Source: Candidatus Saccharimonadota bacterium (lineage in GTDB: Bacteria > Patescibacteriota > Saccharimonadia > Saccharimonadales > UBA7683). From it: DNA of 9,207 bases. The notes below the pieces were generated by a model. The model saw nothing but the letters and a program-made list of their open reading frames with translations. It made no database searches and was not told where the DNA came from. Of this stretch, positions 6,032 through 9,207 are shown piece by piece. Numbering within the stretch: the first letter of the stretch is position 1; every line of letters begins with the position of its first letter. The stretch is from NCBI GenBank assembly GCA_018061375.1, contig JAGOUG010000034.1, positions 1 to 9,207 of the forward strand, given 5' to 3'. Made by a program: the position numbers and the translations under genes.

Positions 6032-7439
6032 CAAATTCTTTTTCTAAGAGCTGGGTACCGAACTGAGAGAACCTTCTCCTGTAGTTAAGGATGAACGCTG
6101 GATCATCGGAGCCAGACAATTTTTTAGTAATTCTATCTCCAAAACCTTTTAAGGTGTCCTCACCGTACAGTGCTGTGTACTCATCAAAAAGACCCCTGAT
6201 TACCCCATCATTTCCTCCGAGAAAATCCATCGAGCGTTTTTGAAATTTGTTTGAACTACCTTCGTAGTAGTTTGTTGGAAGTATACTCAAGATTTTAATC
6301 AAATTATGTAGTCCGACTTCTGCGGCAATCTCACTGTATACCTCAGACTGAGAACCACCCTTAACTTTACCCTCAAGTAGTTCTCGCAAGTTCAGACCAG
6401 TAACTAGTTCGATATCTTGAGAAAATATCTTAACATCCACATACCCTTGCCGATTGCCACTAAAGTGTTCAGCGCGCAGCTCCTCTAGGGCAATGCCTGT
6501 ATATGTTTCGGTCTGAAATACACCGCCCTGCGTATGTGTATATTCGTGTTGTAAATATGCCAAATCGTGTTCGTATGCGCTATTATTATAGTCAGAATCT
6601 CTTAACATGGTCGTATCCCGATCTATAATCCTTTCTGCTACATCAGCAGTAACACACAAGTACTTCTTCCCGTCTAGAGTGTCAGCAAACGCCGACCCAA
6701 CAAATGGATAACCTGACTCTACTGCAAATGCTTCACGACGAGATAATAGACCCTGCCTCCAGGTCTTCGCGCTCTCACCCAACTCAGTAGCAGCCCTATC
6801 TTTTGCCTTCGCCGCAACTCTATCGATATTATAGTCTTCGATACTCGGCCAATCTAATTCCGGTTGATAATGGTGCACATCGTCATCATTTGATGACATA
6901 GAAAGCACTACTAACTCGTAGTCGTCTTCATTTAAATCCGTGATTCCCATCATTTCTTTTGGAGCATTTAGTAAACCCCTGTCCTTGACCGCTTCACGAA
7001 GTGCATTAGATAGTTCAACAGATTTAAACTTTTCGATAGCCGATGCCTTCTGGCTCTCAGTCACCTCTCCATGCATATCTGCATTCGCTTCATGAACGAG
7101 TTCGTCAAAGCCTGTTACATAATTAAGTGCGATCACCATAACTAAGTCGGCAATATATTCATACTCAACCGGGTTTGTACGAGCATCCATACCAGATGAT
7201 TCAAATGCAGCCAGGTTAGCAGCGATACTCGCCAGTAGTAGTCCTCGTGCATCTCCTTCATTATCTGTGAAAAATTCAGATTTTATTCCAAACTCTGCAA
7301 TCAACAACTCTGTACATCTCTGCACTTCTGGATCTTTCAGCTCAATAACATCAGGGTGATTTAATGCCAACATATCAAGGTACTGCTCGGACTGCTGAAC
7401 GGTGGACTCGGCTTTTTGTACTTGAACATTTTCTGACAT
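6024..7439 (-). CDS. Putative cytosolic zinc metallopeptidase (HEYTH motif), family not recognised
   Basis: I do not recognise the family of this 471-aa protein. It carries an HExxH zinc-protease signature, H298-E-Y-T-H302, preceded by a hydrophobic/aromatic run (YLQ). Downstream is A317-L-E-E-L-R-A-E324, in which E319, E320 or E324 could be the third zinc ligand 16-21 residues after H302, a spacing compatible with gluzincins. No signal peptide or membrane helix is visible, so it appears cytosolic. The N-terminal 200 residues are acidic and helical (DNEGDARG, SSNDDD, WPSIEDYN), with no recognisable domain. The C-terminus contains NYYEGSSNKF and a helical tail. Start ATG 7439 has no Shine-Dalgarno but a good promoter precedes it. 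The 3' end overlaps rpmA by 8 bp, convergent. Protease activity is an inference from one motif; a helicase- or toxin-type function is not suggested. Confidence 0.75.
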   Translation of the reverse strand: MSENVQVQKAESTVQQSEQYLDMLALNHPDVIELKDPEVQRCTELLIAEFGIKSEFFTDNEGDARGLLLASIAANLAAFESSGMDARTNPVEYEYIADLVMVIALNYVTGFDELVHEANADMHGEVTESQKASAIEKFKSVELSNALREAVKDRGLLNAPKEMMGITDLNEDDYELVVLSMSSNDDDVHHYQPELDWPSIEDYNIDRVAAKAKDRAATELGESAKTWRQGLLSRREAFAVESGYPFVGSAFADTLDGKKYLCVTADVAERIIDRDTTMLRDSDYNNSAYEHDLAYLQHEYTHTQGGVFQTETYTGIALEELRAEHFSGNRQGYVDVKIFSQDIELVTGLNLRELLEGKVKGGSQSEVYSEIAAEVGLHNLIKILSILPTNYYEGSSNKFQKRSMDFLGGNDGVIRGLFDEYTALYGEDTLKGFGDRITKKLSGSDDPAFILNYRRRFSQFGTQLLEKEFAI

Positions 7440-7466
7440 GTTTATTTTGCTTTGTTTACATCTTAA

Positions 7467-7495
7467 ACATTAGCATAATATGGTTTTTAAGTCAA
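7467..7495 (-). promoter_or_regulatory. Promoter for the HEYTH protein gene
   Basis: On the minus strand TTGACT (7495-7490, five of six consensus) is followed by a 17-nt spacer ending in TGC and then TAATGT (7472-7467), a -10 with the TGn extension. The -10 ends 27 nt before ATG 7439, so a leader of about 20 nt is expected. The promoter sits directly after the stop of the small membrane protein gene, so the HEYTH gene is probably a separate unit. Confidence 0.55.
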
Positions 7496-7504
7496 GTTTA
7501 GTCT

Positions 7505-7717
7505 TTAGGATGGAAATTCATTGTTTTTTTGTCGAATATCTAAGTTATCATCTTCTGAAAAATCAATATATTCCCAGCCGCCTCGTTGTTGCGGGGTACG
7601 TTTGTTTTTTGAAAGTATAAGTACGCCGACTTCGGCGACTGCGGCTATACAAAGCGCGCCAGCACCGTACATAACTAGTCTGAGTTGCCCACCCCGTTCA
7701 TGACGGGATCGTTCCAT
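7505..7717 (-). CDS. Small single-helix membrane protein of unknown function
   Basis: This 70-aa candidate has a basic N-terminus (MERSRHERGG), one hydrophobic segment at about residues 14-36 (LVMYGAGALCIAAVAEVGVLIL), a basic flank SKNKR, and an acidic, polar tail with GWEYIDFSEDD. The charge pattern allows either topology. I recognise no family. It lies 26 nt after the response-regulator stop on the same strand and before a new promoter, so it could be co-transcribed with the receiver gene. There is no Shine-Dalgarno before ATG 7717; a six-codon frame (MEQGQA) ends with TAA 3 nt before that ATG and might couple translation. It fills the gap in the same orientation as its neighbours, which supports it, but being short it could still be a chance frame. 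Confidence 0.55.
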   Translation of the reverse strand: MERSRHERGGQLRLVMYGAGALCIAAVAEVGVLILSKNKRTPQQRGGWEYIDFSEDDNLDIRQKNNEFPS

Positions 7718-7743
7718 ATTTTAGGCTTGGCCTTGTTCCATGA

Positions 7744-8124
7744 CTATTTATCTTTACCTAAATGGTGTCTAATACGTTCAATTACATCGGCAATTACTAC
7801 TTGAGATTTTACAAGGTAATCATCGACGCCGAGACTTTCAGCACGCTCTTTGTCTTTCGGCTGACTAAGCGCTGTGAGCATAATAATCCGAACATTGGCA
7901 GTTTCAGGAGTGTTTCTAAGAATATCAAGTACATCGAATCCGCTAATTTTTGGCATCATTGCATCAAGTAAAATCAGATCTGGTCGGTATTTTACGGCTG
8001 CAGAAAGCGCTTCTTCACCATTCGCAACATGAGAGACATCAAATCCCTCAGCCTGTAGGCGCATCAGATACATCTGCGCAAGTGCTTCATCATCTTCAAC
8101 AAGTAATATTTTGTATTTGGCCAT
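7744..8124 (-). CDS. Stand-alone response regulator receiver domain
   Basis: This 126-aa protein is a single CheY-like receiver with no output domain. All catalytic residues are present: acidic pocket D11-D12 (LLVEDDE), phosphoacceptor D54 (LILLDAMMP), T84 (IMLTAL) and K106 (DDYLVKS). It would be phosphorylated by a histidine kinase encoded elsewhere and act by protein contact rather than by binding DNA itself. The start chosen is ATG 8124 (MAKYKILLV), which fits the family N-terminus; a TTG at 8142 would add six residues that the family lacks. There is no Shine-Dalgarno. A strong promoter ends 8 nt before the ATG, so a leaderless transcript is likely. It follows the pyrG stop by 25 nt and precedes a small membrane protein gene, which could be a functional neighbour, though nothing in the sequence proves it. 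Confidence 0.93.
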   Translation of the reverse strand: MAKYKILLVEDDEALAQMYLMRLQAEGFDVSHVANGEEALSAAVKYRPDLILLDAMMPKISGFDVLDILRNTPETANVRIIMLTALSQPKDKERAESLGVDDYLVKSQVVIADVIERIRHHLGKDK

Positions 8125-8132
8125 TACGGTTA

Positions 8133-8161
8133 ATAGTACCAAGTGTGGGCTACTTTTTCAA
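8133..8161 (-). promoter_or_regulatory. Strong promoter for the receiver gene, leaderless spacing
   Basis: On the minus strand TTGAAA (8161-8156, five of six consensus) is followed by a 17-nt spacer ending in TGG, and TACTAT (8138-8133), a -10 with the TGn extension. The -35 lies in the last codons of pyrG. The -10 ends only 8 nt before ATG 8124, so transcription should begin 0-3 nt from the start codon. Confidence 0.6.
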
Positions 8162-9207
8162 TGCAGAAATAAAGCCTGCAAACAGTGGATGGGGTCTATT
8201 TGGGCGCGATGTAAATTCGGGATGAAACTGCGTAGCAATAAAGTACTTGTGATCCTTCTTTTCTACTATCTCGGCAAGCCCCTCCCGCTTCCAAACTCCA
8301 CTTACAACGATCCCTTCTTTTTCTAACATTGGAACATATTTGTTATTCAGCTCATAACGATGTCTGTGACGTTCTTTGACTACTGCGGTACGATACAAAG
8401 ATTTTGTTTTTGTACCACCCCTGAGAGTACATTCATATTCACCAAGCCGCATAGTACCGCCTGTACCCTCCTTGCCAATCTGATCTTGCATAGTATGTAT
8501 AACAGGCTCTGAAGTCTCTGGATCAAATTCTGTTGAATTAGCAGCCTTGAAGCCATGGTTCCTCAGTGCAGCTATTGCTGCAACCTGCATGCCGAGACAT
8601 AGCCCGAGATACGGTACATTATTCTTAAGCGCAAACTGAGCGGCAGATATCTTACCTTCTACCCCACGTACACCAAAGCCTCCCGGCACAATTATTCCAT
8701 CAATTTTTTTGAACACTGATCTGATAGATTTTGGGTTTGACTCTAACTCTTCAGCATTAATCCAGACAATCTCAACAGATACGTTTTGAGACCACCCCGC
8801 TGCCCTCAGTGCCTCGGCGACCGAGAAGTAACTGTCTTCATTGTCTAGATACTTTGCAACCATACCAACACGGATCGTCTGCGTTTTTGGTTTCAAAATA
8901 TACTCGACTAATTCACGCCATTCTTTGTTTTTAGGTTTTGACTTTTTCAGACCCAGTCTGCGCCCAATATATTCACCACTCCCCGAATCTTCAAGCGTCA
9001 GTGGTACTTGGTAGATAGACGGTGCATTTGGAAGCAGCGCAATCGCCTCTTTCGGCACGCCTCCATACATACTCAGCTTCTCAACAATTCCAGCAGGTGC
9101 CACGTCTTCAGAACGAGCCATAATCATATCTGGAACAATACCTGTATTACGCAAATCCTTTACAGCATTCTGCGCAGGCTTCGTTTTGTATTCTTTGCTT
9201 GCGCCGA
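8150..9207 (-). CDS. pyrG: CTP synthase, C-terminal part (5' end beyond window)
   Basis: CTP synthase converts UTP to CTP using ATP and ammonia from glutamine. The 351 residues visible (full enzymes are about 535-550) begin in the synthetase domain at KTKPAQNAVKDLRNTGIVPD, which matches the family, so the reading frame continues open to the right edge. A TTG at 9154 is internal, not a start. The rest is the glutamine amidotransferase domain: VGMVAKYL, VPGGFGVRGVEG, and the nucleophile Cys in PYLGLCLGMQ (residue 203 of the fragment). NSTEF and GGTMRLG follow, then ERHRHRYE and the catalytic His and Glu in QFHPEF (328 and 330 of the fragment). No frameshift or missing residue is seen. The gene ends in TAG 25 nt before the receiver start. 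The N-terminal ATP/UTP-binding domain and the start are not in the window. Confidence 0.97.
   Translation of the reverse strand, partial: GASKEYKTKPAQNAVKDLRNTGIVPDMIMARSEDVAPAGIVEKLSMYGGVPKEAIALLPNAPSIYQVPLTLEDSGSGEYIGRRLGLKKSKPKNKEWRELVEYILKPKTQTIRVGMVAKYLDNEDSYFSVAEALRAAGWSQNVSVEIVWINAEELESNPKSIRSVFKKIDGIIVPGGFGVRGVEGKISAAQFALKNNVPYLGLCLGMQVAAIAALRNHGFKAANSTEFDPETSEPVIHTMQDQIGKEGTGGTMRLGEYECTLRGGTKTKSLYRTAVVKERHRHRYELNNKYVPMLEKEGIVVSGVWKREGLAEIVEKKDHKYFIATQFHPEFTSRPNRPHPLFAGFISALKK

Noticed and set aside
7718..7735. Short AGGC/GCCT dyad between receiver and small protein genes as a terminator
   Set aside because: There are only four base pairs, with a three-base loop and no U-tract on the coding strand.
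9152..9154. TTG as a start of the CTP synthase fragment
   Set aside because: The same frame stays open to the window edge and its upstream residues (KTKPAQNAVKD) match CTP synthase, so the TTG encodes an internal leucine.

Overview
The window is gene-dense bacterial DNA of moderate G+C read with the standard code: stops are TAA, TAG and one TGA, and no gene needs in-frame TGA recoding. Gene content and style suggest a member of the Patescibacteria (CPR), perhaps Saccharibacteria. The hints are short tightly packed genes, a single-domain receiver, a CSLREA-type surface protein with a LAxTG-like sorting signal, a COG1041-type RNA methylase with a non-canonical motif IV, and scattered housekeeping genes outside their usual operons. 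The taxon is an inference; no 16S or other decisive marker is present.

Layout from left to right. (1) 81-1535, minus: an exported CSLREA / choice-of-anchor-Q beta-helix-like surface protein ending in LASTG, a membrane helix and a basic tail, with its own likely promoter. (2) 1673-4504, minus: a compact four-gene operon in the order flippase-like membrane protein, xseA, xseB, membrane-anchored FAM173-like methyltransferase. Its genes are separated by 2-3 nt or overlap by 17 nt. (3) 4505-4576: a short divergent promoter region. (4) 4577-6031, plus: a THUMP/TRM11-like RNA methylase followed after 3 nt by rpmA (ribosomal protein L27). (5) 6024-7439, minus: an unrecognised 471-aa protein with an HEYTH zinc-protease signature, overlapping the end of rpmA tail-to-tail by 8 bp. 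(6) 7505-9207, minus: a small one-helix membrane protein, a stand-alone response-regulator receiver, and the C-terminal two thirds of CTP synthase (pyrG), which runs off the right edge.

How the genes relate. xseA and xseB make the two subunits of exonuclease VII. The RNA methylase and L27 are plausibly co-transcribed and both concern the translation apparatus. pyrG supplies CTP. The receiver has a well-formed promoter inside the pyrG tail, placed so that its transcript would start almost at the ATG (a leaderless candidate). The remaining proteins act at the envelope or are of unknown role. No tRNA, rRNA, CRISPR, insertion sequence or prophage feature was seen, and there is no gene-free stretch over 300 bases. 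The parts least explained by known families are the HEYTH protein, the FAM173-like methyltransferase and the LASTG surface protein. I found no convincing multi-gene novel system.
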